A stretch of 64,000 bases of DNA from Isoetes taiwanensis (GCA_021234155.1 JAJEKV010000414.1:62001-126000), one strand, 5' to 3'; shown: positions 34,368 through 47,992, numbered from the stretch's first letter. Notes: a model not told the origin generated them from the sequence alone. Made by a program: numbers and translations.

Positions 34368-37300
34368 ATGGCAACCCCGAGCCCTAAGCCATCGGCGGCG
34401 GCCGGGGAAACTAAAGACAACTCTGGAAAATCTTCATCATTGCCCGAGTTGCTCAAGGTTAGCATTAGGCGACTTAGGACCTACAATTTTGATTCGGTTT
34501 TTCAGTGCATTTGCAAGTGGTTCATGATGTTTGGGGCTCTGAACCACCAGCTGTTAGGGGTTACCAAGATGCGGGATCAAGGGGTTTGGATGGCAGATTT
34601 TCTTAAGAAATATGAGCATGTATTCGGCAAAGCGGAGATCAATAACCATCACATTCCATTGTACTTTGCAAGGGCCTTTGCACTTCATTACAAAGGCATA
34701 CAAATTATTTGGAATGAGGTAAAGGAGAATGCTATTTCTGCTAAAAAAGAGCAAAAGGAGTCGATGTTACACATGCGGTGACCCTAAAATCGTCAATGTA
34801 AAATATGCAAGGTAAATCTGCCCACAGTCGGTTTAGTACGGATGGATGGGTTGAAGAAATTGGTTGAGAGTAGACTTGTGGATGCTACTATCTTGATTAG
34901 TAGATTGAAGGAGTTGAAGGACAAGAGGAAGCTACTTGAATCCGAGATTTGCGGGCTAGAGAGTGAGAGAAGCACATTAAGTAGGGTTGTCCAAAAATCG
35001 ATGCATGAGATAAACACTTTCGGCTTGCCAAAATTCTGACACTAAAGGCGGCCGGGGCAGCCAATAGATTTGCAAATGGCATTGGCAAGTCACTTTGAAG
35101 AGGAAAAATCAAGTTTTATGGAGGAGATGAAAAATTTAACAAAGCCAATCGAAGACATGACTTACGAGTTGCGGACATTAGCCTTGCCATCCATGAAATC
35201 AGCAAGGATTTGGAGATGAATGAAATTAGTGAGAGTAGGATAAAGGACATGATGTTACATCTTGAAACATCGGATGTAATTACCTTGCATCCCAGTCCCT
35301 GTTCTTGCGTGGATAGTAAGGCATCAAATCCTCGTGTGAAGAACACATCTTTGCTCTTGCAATGCATGCCTTTGCGATAGTATTTTGGTGTTGCCATCAT
35401 GTGGACATCCCTCTTGCCTTCTTTGTCTCTCATACCGTGTCTCTACCGAACCGGTGTGTTTTTCATTGTCTTTGGCCTCAAGAACTTCGTGCAAATATGG
35501 GAATTTCTACTCAAGGTAATTTTGTTCACTTGATTTCATTTTCTGATGTAGGAATACTTTTTGATATGCAAGTGCTTATTTTTAGATATGTATTTGTTTG
35601 GTAGAGTACTGAATCGACATTTACCTTCTACATAGACTTAAGTTTTGTTGTTCTGGAGAATGAATGTAGTTCAAGGTGCTTGGATTTGGATCTGTACATT
35701 CTTTACGTCATTTACATTTCTTTCATGTACATGCTTTCTTGCTTCACTTAAATTTACATCATGTACATGCTTTCTTGCATAACTTACTGGACTGTCTCAT
35801 GTAGATGCTTTCTTGCATGACTTACATTTATTGACACTTTACATTCTTGATTCCTTGTTTGTTAGTTTTGATTACATTTACTTTTTGTTTTGCAGAAACA
35901 GGGAGCATCAAGAAACCTGAACCTGCTGTAACAGGTAATGTAAACATGTAGATGATTTGTAAACATGTAGAATTTTTTCAGATCTGAGTCTAGCTAACTA
36001 GCCATTGTCATATGCAGGTGTGAAGCCATTCCTTGAAGGAAGAACCTTGCTACCTGAATTCTCAGATGTTTCAGAACCTAAACCAACCAAGGATGATGCC
36101 ATGTCCGGCGGGACTCCTTCTACATCAGCATCACCTATTAAGGCATTCTCTCACAGCTCGGGAAAGACAGAATCAGGAAAGTTTGTGGAGATGGCAATGC
36201 CCAGAATCAGTAAGTTCAAATTTAATTGAGTTGATATAAGCTTCAATATTATTTCAGGTTGCTAATTTGTAAGATGTGTGATTGCAGGTGGAATTAGTCT
36301 TCAAGAGGAGATCCCAAATTTGGATGCCGAGTTGGCTTCCTTGACTCAGCAACAGGTTCCTATCAAAGGTGAGCAGACACTTTTATTTTTGTATGGTGTC
36401 ATCATTAATTTAGCTTATATTTGTCCATTCATACAGCTGAAGTAGGTGGCGAGAATATTGACCAAAATCCCCCTACCCGCGGAAGAAGTACCGACCATTG
36501 TTGAGGTTTCTACAATAGGTCGCCATTTAATGAATGTTCTTTTAACTTGTTTTACGATAGTATAGGTATTTAGCTACTTAATTCTTTAGTTGTGTTTGTC
36601 TTACACTACCTATTCGAGCACTTCATATGTACTTCTTTGGTCTTGAAGCTCAATATGTTTTCCATTTCTTTTAGAAAAAAATGGCGTGAGACTTGCTTAG
36701 CTAGTTTTGGTTTTTAAAGCTCATCAAACAGTAACATTTGTTCATGAGGTGCATATTCTCTAACTGGTTATGGCAGATGAAGATAAGAAAGCACCAGCAG
36801 CTATAGAAACGATTATCGTGAAGGAGGAGGATGCTCCCCCAAATAACAAGCGGAAAACTCGAGCCAGAAAGGATGCACCAGCTAAGAGTGCAGCTAAGAA
36901 AAGGTATGCACTTCATCTTAACTCACACCATTTCTTCAACTCACACCATTTCTTGTAGGCAAAAATCTGTTGAAGACACAAAATCTCTTGAAGATTCTAA
37001 ATCCGGTGAAGAATCTGATGCTGATGCAAGGTAATATTATGAAACATTTGTTTTTATGCACCTGCATGATACTTGACACTTCAATTTGATCCTTGTAGGA
37101 GCATGCGTGAGAAACTGTGTTCTTACACGCCTTTCGTGCCTTTCAAGGATAGCCCCCCTGATCCTCCCATGAAGGTGGTCGATATTGACCTTGAAGAACT
37201 CTGTGCACCCAGATCAAGAATGACAAGCCGCCTTATTGAACTGTATGGCAGGTATGCACAAGGTGTTGTAGATGTAATTCTGATTTCATCTCCTATTCTT

Positions 37301-38095
37301 TGTGTATTTATAATGAAGTATAATTATGACCTTATCTTCTTGTAGGTACCTGCATCATAATTTGCCATCGGAGTGGAAGAACAAGATTTTCTTTTATCCA
37401 TCTTTTAACTTTCACTTGTTCAAGGAAGCTACAGCAAGTAAGAAAAAAACCGAGGCCTCAAGAAACATTGTAGATATCGTGTGAAGCTTGAGGGAATGAA
37501 AGGGCTGGTTATGTCAAAATGCCAGTATGTTCTTCTACCCGTGCTTGAGAATGAGCACTTTGTGTTGGCTATATTTGCCTTTGCAGAAGGGAATCCTATA
37601 GTTCTTCGTGCACCATCGATTCATATATTGAATAGTCTGAAAGCTTTTGCGACAAATGAGAAGGCAATTAGAGGGTATGCATTTCTATCTACTTTCTCCC
37701 ATTCCTGTCTACTTAAATATTTACATTTCTACTTTTAAATGTGCATGTGCGGGTTTCATACGCGAATATTGACTCAATCAATGAGTCAAACCTCAAGCGG
37801 TGTTGATTTTATTCGCAGAAATAATGTGAAGGGGCTTGAACATCTTGAAGTACCTCAGCAGCCCGATCTGTCGAATTGCGGCTTGTATGTGATGGCCTGC
37901 ATGCACAAATTTGTGAACGCAGTTGTCGGAAATAAGGAGTTGAAGGTAAGTGTCCAATTCTCTTGCAAGCTTTTAGTTTACACCATTTTTACATTTCTGT
38001 TTGCTTTAATGCACTATGCACAGGTTACAACAGGCTGGTTTTCACCGCGATTATCGCTAGCTCGGCGAGCATGTATGCAAGAAGCCACCGCTTAA
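34368..38095 (+). pseudogene. ULP1-like (C48) cysteine-protease gene, multi-exon, frame-broken, TE-associated type
   Basis: The C-terminal part resembles SUMO-protease-like ULP1 domains often carried by plant transposons. It reads YLHHNLPSEWKNKIFFYPSF, then MSKCQYVLLPVLENEHFVLA (catalytic His in EHF), then QQPDLSNCGLYVMACMHKF (Gln and catalytic Cys), and ends FSPRLSLARRACM. The expected Asp after the His block is replaced (IVLRAPSIHI). The first exon (from ATG 34368) gives a Ser/Pro-rich start and FDSVFQCICKWFMMFGALNHQ; a coiled-coil-like part follows at 34842-35340. Likely exons: 36019-36210, 36776-36902, 36960-37031, 37100-37251, 37346-37480, 37819-37945 and 38034-38095, with GT-AG borders. 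Frame changes near 34790, 35100-35160 and 37460 indicate decay or sequence errors. No terminal inverted repeats were found, so membership of a Mutator-type element is only a possibility. Confidence 0.6.
35700..35830. repeat. Short intronic repeat CATGTACATGCTTTCTTGC
   Basis: Three near-copies of CATGTACATGCTTTCTTGC lie about 50 bases apart within a presumed intron of the ULP1-like gene. Confidence 0.55.
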
Positions 38096-38530
38096 GCGGT
38101 GTGAAGATGGAGAAGCCATTGATGTATCGATTGGTAGATGAATCTAACCATTTGTTTATGAGTTTTGTGGATGAGCAGGTTGTTTTCAGATTTGATCAAC
38201 ACTTGGTTTATGCTCGATATCATAAGCCAGCGTATAAAATTAGGATCATTGGTAATACCTTGAACTGCCTAATGGAATCACTGCATAAAAATCAGACTTT
38301 GTTTTGGCCTAGTTGCCTTCAAAATTTGGATGTACTTGGCGAGTGCCTCAACCAATTAATTTTAAAAAAATGACATATTAAGTTGTGCCATATGGCATTA
38401 TTCTAAAGCATGTATCTGGTTTCTGCCAGTGTCAATTTATCCCAAGTGTTTTGTATGTCTTTCATTTCTCCTGTTCTTAAATTATCCTCATAAAAGTTCT
38501 ACCACTTATTGACAACTTAAGCTCATATTA

Positions 38531-38668
38531 GATGAGTGCTTCAAGATGATGAATGTGAGGTCATGATCTTACATGACTTGATCATTTGAGATGGGTTGGA
38601 TGAGTGCTCCAAGATGATGAATGTGAGGTCATGATCTTACATGACTTGATCATTTGAGATGGGTTTGA
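38531..38668. repeat. Tandem duplication, 68-bp period
   Basis: GATGAGTGCT.CAAGATGATG starts at 38531 and 38599. The two 68-base units differ at very few positions, so the duplication is recent. Confidence 0.85.
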
Positions 38669-41600
38669 TGATAGTGTATGCTTGATACATCCCATTTCTT
38701 TTCAGACTCACTAAGTCCCCAACACTTGACTTACACAGTGCGGTGACTTCGGTTCGGACTATGTACCTTCACATTCTTCTGCGGCAACCTCTCGCACTCG
38801 GACTCCAACTTTTCATGGGGTCCATGACGAGGAGGTGAAGGTACAAATTGACTTGATGGATACACTTTCATCCCCCTCGAAATGTTAGTGCAAGGTATTT
38901 CAGTTTTTTTGATAAGTGCACACTTTTTGCTTCCATCCCATCTTTGTGACTTCATGATTTTGAGCCCATGGGATTGAGATGGACAAGTGCATTGACAATT
39001 TTGTAATCTCGACCATGTACATGAGATATCTCTAATATATAATTGTAATATGGAAGGTAAGGGGCCAGCTTAGAAGCTAGTGCATTTAATGGAAATTTAT
39101 GATATGAATTGTACACGTGTCTACATACAAAAAAATTTGGAAGGCGGTAGTTTCTTCCGGAGGTTTCGGGGAATTTCTTCGGAGGGTTTGAGTATGGACT
39201 TGAAGCTTTTGGCAACTTTCAACGGAAGTTTCTAGCCTATTCTTTCAAGCATTATATATAAAGGGCAAGGATCGGATGTGAAGCCTTGAGTCAAGAATGT
39301 TTTAGATGGCTTGTGTTTTGATATAAAATGGAGTAGCGGTGGCAATCGAATCTATAACAGAGTTTGATTGCATTTTGATCGTGTTCGGAGTTTAGATAAG
39401 GAGATTAGAGAAGGAGATTAGTTTCGATTTTTGAAAGAGCGGCGGTTGTGGGCTGTCATTCTCTGTGCACCCATCGCATGTTTAAAAGATGGCGTTTGTA
39501 TAGACTGAAGTTATGTGAGACTTAGGTTGGGGTTTCAGTCCTAAAAGAAGCTTCGGTTTTAGTTTCGCTGGATTCGGTGCCTAGAAAGCTTGAGCTGTCC
39601 CCCAAAACCACAAAAATCTAAGAAGAGTTGTGGACCGGTTTTTAAATGATCATTTCTTTTTAAAGGAAACTACGGTTAGGTGTGTTCCTTAAAGCAATCA
39701 TTGGTAACAATTCATCAATTGGCGTTTGTTTGTTTATACCGAATCTATTTGTTATTAGAAAGGTGTTGCAAAAAAAATTTCCAACGATGGTGCTCTGATG
39801 GCGAATAGCACGCATTGGTTAAATGAAATTTGTGATTAACTAGGCGGAGGCGGATTACTTTTGCGAATGAAAGGGCGGAGATTATATTGGAGTCGGATTG
39901 TTTGAAACTTCGAAGTAAGTAGGAGTTTGAATGTTTCAGATATATCGTTTTTTCAGAGAGGTTCCAAAGCTCTCTTAAAATTTGGATCGTTAAGGTAGCG
40001 GAAGCTCTAAGCTCTGCTATGTTGCCGTGAAGTTCTAAGTTCGCAAAAGCTCTAAGATCTGGCGCATTTGGTTTGTGAGTAGCAATAGTCCGAGTTGAGT
40101 GATTGAAAATAAAGAGTTGAATGATTGAAAATAAAATTTTGCTCTATTGCGAATTAGATAGTTGAAAAGGAAGGCATTGCGAGGTAAAAGCAGAGAAAAA
40201 AAATGGCTCTAAGCTTTGCGAGAATAGTGATTTTTTTTTGTTATCGGATGAAAAAATATAGCGTGTGATTCAGTTCAAATTACGTTGTCGTTGCAATAAT
40301 CTTATCTTGTGAGGCTCGAGTTATTTGTATTACGTATATCTTTTAATTTGCCCGAAGGGTTTCTTTTCGCTATTCAAATACCTTGTGCATACAATAGAGA
40401 AGCATTTGAAGCGGTGAAGCATTTTTTTTTTTTGACATTATCCATAGATGGAAAATTTGGACAAACACTAACTTGGTATGAATCGTATACTTGCAAGAAG
40501 CATGGATTACAATTACCTACCTTTTATTGATGGATTGCTTGGTTCGTAGAGGTTCTAACTACGCCAACACTAACTATGAAGCATGGAACAAAGATTCACC
40601 TTGGAGTCTGCAAGCTTCAATTTATTATTAGACTTCATTATAAGTGGCTCGAAAAGGTATGTCTTAGGCGTTCGGGTTAAATCATTGCTAGAGCTCTTTT
40701 CTTGAATTTTTGGGAGGCATCGAGAATGATTCGATTTGATTAGATTTGATCGGCTTGCTGTAGAAGAATTCCGTGTACACCACGAAATTTGAAGCAATGG
40801 CATGCCCATTAGCACGGTTTGACAAACAATTTACTACGTTGTTTTGGATCTTGAGTCCATACCTTGCGGACAAACACAAATTAGCCTAGTGAATGAGTTT
40901 AGCATTCGAGGAGGTGCATTAATTTGCATTCTTATAAAAATAGAAATATTAACCCACCTTTGCTATCGAGCGCCAATCTCGGGATAAAACTCAACTCATG
41001 TAACATTCTATTTTGTTTTGTTGAAATTTTTAAGCCAATAAGCGAGGCCATAAACACCGGCCGATGGTACAATCTAAGCGCATAATACTTATTTCTAGCT
41101 TCTGTTGTTTTATATGTGGCACTTCAAGTACTATATCGTGGAAGAAGAATGGCTTTTAAAGCGACATGTAATAACAAACTTTGGATAATGAATTGAGTTT
41201 TCTTGGATAATGTCGACATGACTACAAAGAGCAAGGCTAGCTCCTTAAGCGTTGTTATAGGATCCAACTTTAGAGGGCATTCTTGAAGAAAAGAGAATCC
41301 ATGCAACATGGGCTTAAGATGGAATTACAATAGAATGCTTTCGGCATGGGCTTGCCGGATGGGTAACTTGCAATAGAATGCTGATCAGGTGCCATAGTGC
41401 AAGTTGCAAATACATCTTCCTAGTGACATAGAGATGTTCGTCTTAAATGCCCTCCACATAAAAAATTATTCAAGATGTTCGTGTTAAATGACCACATAAA
41501 AATTATTCAAGAATATCATTCCTAGGATTCTATCACATAAAGGGCAATAGTGAAAGATACGTTATGATGACCATTCTCTAATGGTGGGACGAGGCAACTG

Positions 41601-43049
41601 GTCCTCCCAAGGCAATTGTGTTATGTTGCCAATATTTGATCAAGTAGTTTAGATGAAGCAAGCCAGCCTTTTTAGCAAGCATCTTTTGCATAGATTTTAA
41701 TTAATTTACGATGCATCATTAAATTTGATGCATGTTCTATCCACATTTAATTTTGTTGTACCTAAAGATTGTCATGATGTTAAGGCAATTTGGGTTGCAT
41801 TCTACCTTATCTGCAAGTAGCACCGCATTGCCATTTGGGGCGCTTTCTTTCCACGAACCCTTATCAAAGTTCAAAAGTAGGAGAATTACCTCTCATTTCC
41901 GACCTAATTTACCTCCTTGAAGTTTTTGCATCGGGTTTGAAGCTTTTACCTCTACTTTTTGTAGCTCCGTGTACTTCTACATCCATTTGCAACATTTTTG
42001 GCATGGAAACATGCCATGTTGGAAAAAATGAATTGTATCCGTTTGACAATATCTAGGACACGTAAACTTGGCTAGACGTGGCTAGTGGACAATTAAAAAG
42101 CTGGTCTACTCCTTGAGAATTATTTGGAGTAATGGGACTTCGACACAATTTGTTTGGTGTTGTGCCCAAAGGTTGCCAACTCTAGGGCTTTGAATGCAAC
42201 ACATAAAAATGTAAGCGATGGCGGTATAAACAAAAGTAACCATTTTCTCTTCTTATATTGTGAACGTCATACTCCATTTATCTTTTGCAAAATACAAACT
42301 AAAAGCACAACTCTGTGGCCCGAATGGTACTTAAGAACAAATTCTTGTAGTTGTAAATTTTGACATGTACATGAGATCTGGTTGTAAATTTTGAAGTCGA
42401 CCATGTCATTATTTTGACATTGTGAACATGTACACTATTTTGACATTGTAACCACCTCTATCTAAATATATAAAATCTCTATCTCCTTCTTATTGTCAGG
42501 ACACTTCATGAATTAATCAAACCTTGCACTTTGTGTTAACACTTTTAATTTTACAAGGTCAATAAAGACCCCACCAATTCTAAAGTAGCCAAAGTTATGG
42601 TTTAGGGGTACAACATAAGTGTCCCCCATATAAGTCCCCATTCTAAAGGATACAATATAAGTGTCCCCATTGTTTTAAAAGAGGCATCTTGAGCTATGTC
42701 AAGTATAAGTTTATCTTGTAAATATTACCGGATCAAACAAGCAAATTCAAAACCACAACACTAGGCACTTCCAAAATGGCTCTTACCATATATACACTCA
42801 CGAAATATGAACCATTAACCTAAGGTAGCCATTAACCTTGAGTTTTCAAGTACAAGTACAAGTGTCTCAAGTACATGTACAAGTGTCTTGAACCTATGTA
42901 TTCACTTTAATATTGAAAACAAGTGATCGAATTGTTACGCTGGCCAAACACATGACAATAATTATGTAGCGATGTACAAAAGGTAAACTTGATACAAGAA
43001 CAGAAATTCAATTACATCTACAATCTCGAGGGCAGATTTCCTAATGGCA
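38669..43049. other. Long stretch without a recognised gene
   Basis: AT-rich sequence with short frames on both strands. A minus-strand stretch near 41640-41520 reads LPWEDQLPRPTIREWSS and then HYCPLCDRIL, vaguely like the zinc-binding tail of LINE reverse transcriptases, but support is too thin to annotate. At 42340-42440 small repeats of GTAAATTTT and CATGTACA occur. Confidence 0.35.
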
Positions 43050-46040
43050 TCGTTACCAATCGGGAGGCGGTTCATATGCATAAGCGGCACCTTTTATCTT
43101 GTGCTTGGTGGGCTCCAATGCGGCGAACCCTAATACGGACTTCGGGAGGGACAAAAACCTTCTTCTCTTTTTAGTAAACACGTATGTGATGGCAAAACTA
43201 GGGATCATTTTCGAAGTAGTTGCCTGTAATAACCTCATCACCTCACGAAAAATAAGTTTCCATAGTCATCCATGGTATCTACCCGGTACATGTTTTGCCG
43301 GTGCATTGAAGGATATAATAAGGGACCCCCTCATGATTATGCGGGTGTGAAGCATCCAAAATAATCACCAACCTGCGGTCCTCGTCAATATTATCCTCGT
43401 CATTTGCCCATAAATCCCTCGGCCTCATCAACATCTCCGGGATTGATCTTACTAATTGGCTCTAGTTTTCGCAACTCCCACCTACCACAATGGTCGGCAT
43501 TCTCACAAGCGGGCCAATTAAAATTGATGCATGCTTTGCAAAAACATGAAAGAGGTGCGCACAATAATTTTGTAGCATGGTTTGAGTCTATTGAAGACAC
43601 ACAATGAAGTGATTGCACGCCTTTTTTGGGAAGTACATCATATGCTTGGGGTGATCAATGTCGTCCACCTCCCCGAATACCCTCTCCACATCTGATTTTT
43701 TCTCCCTCAATACTTGACACTTTGATTCTTTTGCATCTTTTACTATCTTCCCATCCTTTTTCCTTTGTTACGCTTCAAGCCACAATTTAGAGATTGCCCC
43801 TTCCCCATCATTGTGTTCCCTTCCCATGTCCCGAACCAAAGAAATTCCCTTTGCATTCTTATCTTATGTTGAACATGGTATCTTGTCACATGATAGAATG
43901 CTCTTCTAGATTTAAACTGGGCTGCACAACCATCGGACCAAACCAAATGGTATTTCAAATGGCCACCACCATTCTCTTGCAACCATTTGAGGTGCATCTT
44001 GAATGCATCTTGTACGAAGTGGGTATCATGAGTTTTGTCGTCTGAAATAAATGAGTGCACACATTTTCTCAATCTGCCATTTACCTTGAACATGGTGATA
44101 TGAACCAGAATACTAATTTGTTCATTGTACCAATGCTGAGCTTGAATCTCGTTGAATGGCTTCAAAGTATAATTTTCAGAAAAATCAACAACTGATAGCA
44201 CTGAATCGTCGCGAAGTGTTCGTATGCATTCTTTGAACTGCTTGCTTTGCCAATGTGCCATAAAATTGTGATATATAAACTTAGACATATGGTCAAACAT
44301 CTTTGTTCAACATCTCTTTGCACGCGCCTTCTTATCAACTAACCGACTGCCGGGAAGTTCCCTTCTTTGAAGGTTCATTAACATAGTTATAGACTTGCCA
44401 ATCGGCCAGAATCCTCGATGCTTCCATCCTTCTCTCTCGAGACACAACTCAATTGCTTGTTTCCCACAAGCTGTCACATTTTGTTTCCATCGAGGGCTAG
44501 CATTGCCACTCCTCATCGGTAGCCCTCGGGCATACCATGGCTCTCAAAGCGTGCTCACATTATCATAATTGCTTCTTAGCTTGGCAAATCCGGCATTAAC
44601 CACTGACACACACACATTGCAATTGCAAGTACAATTCGTGGAATTTTGACCTCATCATATTGAAAGCCTTCTTATATAAATCTTTTGCTCATGCTTCACA
44701 CAACAGCGGGTATTCCTCTCCTTTAGCTTTTTCATTATGCAAGGAGGTTTTAAGTATTAATTGCACGATGCCAATTTTGACTTTTGGATCTTCGATCAAC
44801 AAAGATTTGGTATAATTCAGCCTGCAAAAAGTACCTTTGTCAGAATCTTACAAAATATTAGAATGTACATTCTATATGTTTTTAATGTATCTTCCATTCT
44901 TACATCTAAGTACTTTCTTCCTCAAAACCCCACATCCTTACATAATAGCTACTCTATGAAAAGCATTCACATATTTTCTTGACATCTACTACATTCCTCG
45001 ATAGCTTCCTTGGTTTTATTTTCTTACATCTATAGCACATCTCGGTTAGCTTCAAGTATACCTTCAAGTTGGATTCAATGTAAAGCATGTCAATATAACT
45101 TCTACAAGAAAAAACTGAATAACATTTCTTGATGCATGATGTGGAACATGCTTGTCTGAGAAAAGACTATCTTGTCACCTGCAAAAATGTAGAAAACATC
45201 TACATGACTACATACATTCCTAGCTAAAGTACATTTGATGTTCGGATCGAAAATTCAAAAACTATGTGACTCCTCCATGACCCTAAAATACTAGCATGTA
45301 CACGTGTAATGTCAATGTCTTGAATTGGTTCAGTCCTCTTCTTCATGACATCTCTTACCTTTGGTGATACTTTTGTATTATCTAACGGTGAACAACTTCT
45401 CGTCCTTCATAGCACGATCTATGGCATTTTTTTTCTTGGCTTTTCGTCCACTGCTAATGCCCCTGATTTGCTCCCTACGGTGACATTTTTTCCTCCTTTC
45501 TACCGCTAGCTTCATATTTCTAGGATGCAATTTGAGGATTTTGGTCGCGGTGTGGTCTGCTGTAATACTCCTTCCTTTCCAACTACCATGGAAAGAACAA
45601 CGTGTTTTGGCGACAAGCTTGTCATTGCTATTAGCACGTTCACTTCTTGGGAGGCCATCCTTAAGGTTTTCAAATAAATCTCTTTTTCACAATAGCCTCT
45701 TTAGGCCTTCCAACAACAGGGCCAAATAAAAAGTCCAATGTACTATCACGGAGCAATTTTCCGACAAAAGTTTTTTTACGTTTTGGATTCAATCTAGAAA
45801 CTTGATTTAGTATGTGATTCCGCGAGAATCATTCACCCTTCTTCTAATCTGTTTTTATCCCATATCAGAGCCTCTCTCTTGCATCTTTTTGATGAAGATT
45901 GGTTGTCCCAGGAAAAGAAATGCATGTAGAGTCCTCCTCAATAGCAAAATTCCGAATCGATGGTAAGTCCTCCTCAAGAACAAGATCGGATTGTTGTTCT
46001 GGTGAATTTGATTACGCCATAGCTTCATACATTCCAAGAT
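43050..46040 (-). pseudogene. DDE-like transposase gene remnant
   Basis: The best-kept block is the minus frame 44300-43743. It reads VVDFSENYTLKPFNEIQAQH, then FISDDKTHDTHFVQDAF, then LVWSDGCAAQFKSRRAFYHV, then LWFGTWEGNTMMGKGQ. Acidic residues in FSEN, SDG and nearby blocks fit a DDE/RNase-H-like transposase core. The upstream frame 44516-44307 (WKQNVTACGKQAIELC...) belongs to the same protein. Downstream, 43618-43400 reads CFCKACINFNWPACENADHC, a Cys-rich tail. Further 5' pieces at 46037-45480 (SPEQQSDLVLEEDLPS; LNPKRKKTFVGKLLRDSTLD) look coding but shift frame. The gene is broken by stops and frameshifts. Similar proteins are, from memory, found in mosses and some flowering plants; the superfamily is not certain. 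Confidence 0.55.
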
Positions 46041-46316
46041 CGATCAAGCGGGCATAGAAATGGGGATCCTATTCTTGGTTCCAATGAGAAAGGGATTTCA
46101 ATCCGGTAGCTTCAATCTGTGGAGGGAGTTCAAAACTCAAAGCGTGCCCCAAATTAGGTGGGTTGCCAAAAATAATTGCAAAGAATCTCACGTGGACCAA
46201 AAGCATTAATGATAGGCAGCCCATGTAAAATTCAAATTTTACCTTAAATTCACTTTAAGCTAGTGTATTTTTACATCAATTTGCAAAATACAAGACACCC
46301 TTTCATGCTTCTACCC

Positions 46317-46714
46317 TATTGGCGCTTCATCCTGCAGCCTAAAACACTCTTCATCAATCAAACATGTGTATTACGTTATATTTGCTCACTTGCGGATGGG
46401 GACACCAATTTTTTTTTTTTGCCATACGGATGCTACGATGCCCAAGATGAAATGGCCACCTTGTGGGAGTTGATTCTTAACCAATTAGCAATATTCCAGG
46501 AGGACTTGCATGAAGCACGAGGCGCATCAGTTGGGCTTGGTGCGCCCGTTACCGTTGAACATTGGCGATCGAACATGCGAAACCGCCGGTTTACGAGGCA
46601 ACAAAGCGGTTTGGCGGTCGCCCGAGGGAATATCCCTCGGTATATTCTAGCATATACCTAGGATATGCCACAAACCCATAAACAAGGGTTTCCCCCCTAG
46701 CAACCAAAAACATG
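46317..46714. repeat. Dispersed repeat, copy 2
   Basis: Matches 27331-27708 in the same orientation, including GGATGCTACGATGCCCAAGA and CATATACCTAGGATATGCC. This copy has about 25 extra bases near 46470-46500 and lies just beyond the 5' end of the DDE-like gene. Confidence 0.7.
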
Positions 46715-46949
46715 ACAATGGTGCCATAATCACCTTGGAACCATCTCAACAACAATAAGCAATGTATGGAGCAAGGCATGCATGGTCGTGACCAAAACCT
46801 ATATCATAACAAAACAATAAACAATAGCGTAATAAATCGGAAGCAAGGCCAATGAAGATGGCCATTCATATGGTTGCTCTACAGCATCTCATAACACCTC
46901 TTATGTCGGTGAACAATTCTCTTACCACGCTCATCACACAAACCATTAA

Positions 46950-47050
46950 CATCCAACATATAAAAATTAAATCCTCAACACATAACAACCAATACATAAC
47001 AACCATTGACATTAACAACCAACACATAACTACCATTGACATTAATTAAC
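46950..47050. repeat. Short repeats CATAACAACCATTGACATTAA
   Basis: Three irregular copies of CATAAC.ACC...GACATTAA precede the 47-kb MITE. Similar sequence precedes its relative at 51 kb, so it may be part of the element. Confidence 0.5.
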
Positions 47051-47062
47051 ACAACCATCTGG

Positions 47063-47413
47063 TCCAACACATTTAAATTAAAATCCCCTTAAGCCCCCTC
47101 TGGTTTGGGTGCATATTCACGCGGGGGTGACTCTAGGGCGAGAGGCTGGTTGGATAGGCATATTCACCCCTTATTCCTTAATCTACACCGTGCGTAAAGT
47201 TCCTCGTTTGTGGGGTATGCAAGTACAAAATTTGCTATCTTGTATAACAAGATTCAGCAAAATACTATAAGATTTCAAGCGGAATACTATATAGTGTTGA
47301 TTTAAATGCGTGCAAAATACAATTATGAGGGCTCTCGCTGCCCTATGTCACCCCGTGTGAATATGCACCCAAACGGAGGGTTTAAAGGGGGATTTTAATT
47401 TAAATGTGTTGGA
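47063..47413. mobile_element. MITE with long terminal inverted repeats, 351 bp
   Basis: The left end starts TCCAACACATTTAAATTAAA and continues through ATCCCCTTAAGCCCCCTCTG and GTTTGGGTGCATATTCAC. The right end at 47413 is its reverse complement over about 65-70 bases with a few mismatches. The interior is AT-rich without coding capacity. No clear target duplication was found, so true borders may lie slightly outside. Confidence 0.75.
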
Positions 47414-47992
47414 TGATGAAATCAAATATCTGTCAATAATGAATATATATTATCAATCCATGATTATTATGTGTTAATTATTATATATTGAAAGAATTTT
47501 ATATGTTGAATGTTAATGTGTCTAAAGATTTTTGGCCTTGCCGGAGGCCTTAGGGGCGTCCCCCCTCCCAGATGTGACAAAAATTTTTAGAATTCAAACC
47601 GAGAAAAAACTAGAATTCATTTGAGGCTTCATCTTTGCAGCTTTTTGAATTTCATCACAATAAAACAAATAGAACATAAGTAAAAGTTACCATAAAGATA
47701 GAGCAGATTGATCCCATTATTAAAAGTCATAAAGTTTGCAACACCCATACACAAACATTTTTCTTTGGAATTTATGGTGACCTTTGGCCTCCATGGATTC
47801 TTGTGGTGAGAAACCAAAGTGGGAAACTTTTTGCTTGTTAGCACAAGGATCTAGAAGCCTTGGAATTTGCTTAATAACTGCCTCAAAATCTAAAAATGCA
47901 TGGTAATTTTTGCAAGCTTCATTCGGAATGAGCCATAAAACAATATCAATAAGCGCAATCATTATTCGGTGGTAGGATGTGAAAGCCCTGCA

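Noticed and set aside
41520-41640. Possible LINE zinc-binding tail on the minus strand (CPLC motif)
   Set aside because: Only one short motif, no further Cys/His and no reverse-transcriptase sequence nearby.
43743-44300. Longest frame considered as an intact gene
   Set aside because: It is only the core of a DDE-like transposase; adjoining coding pieces are in other frames with stops, so it was treated as part of a remnant.
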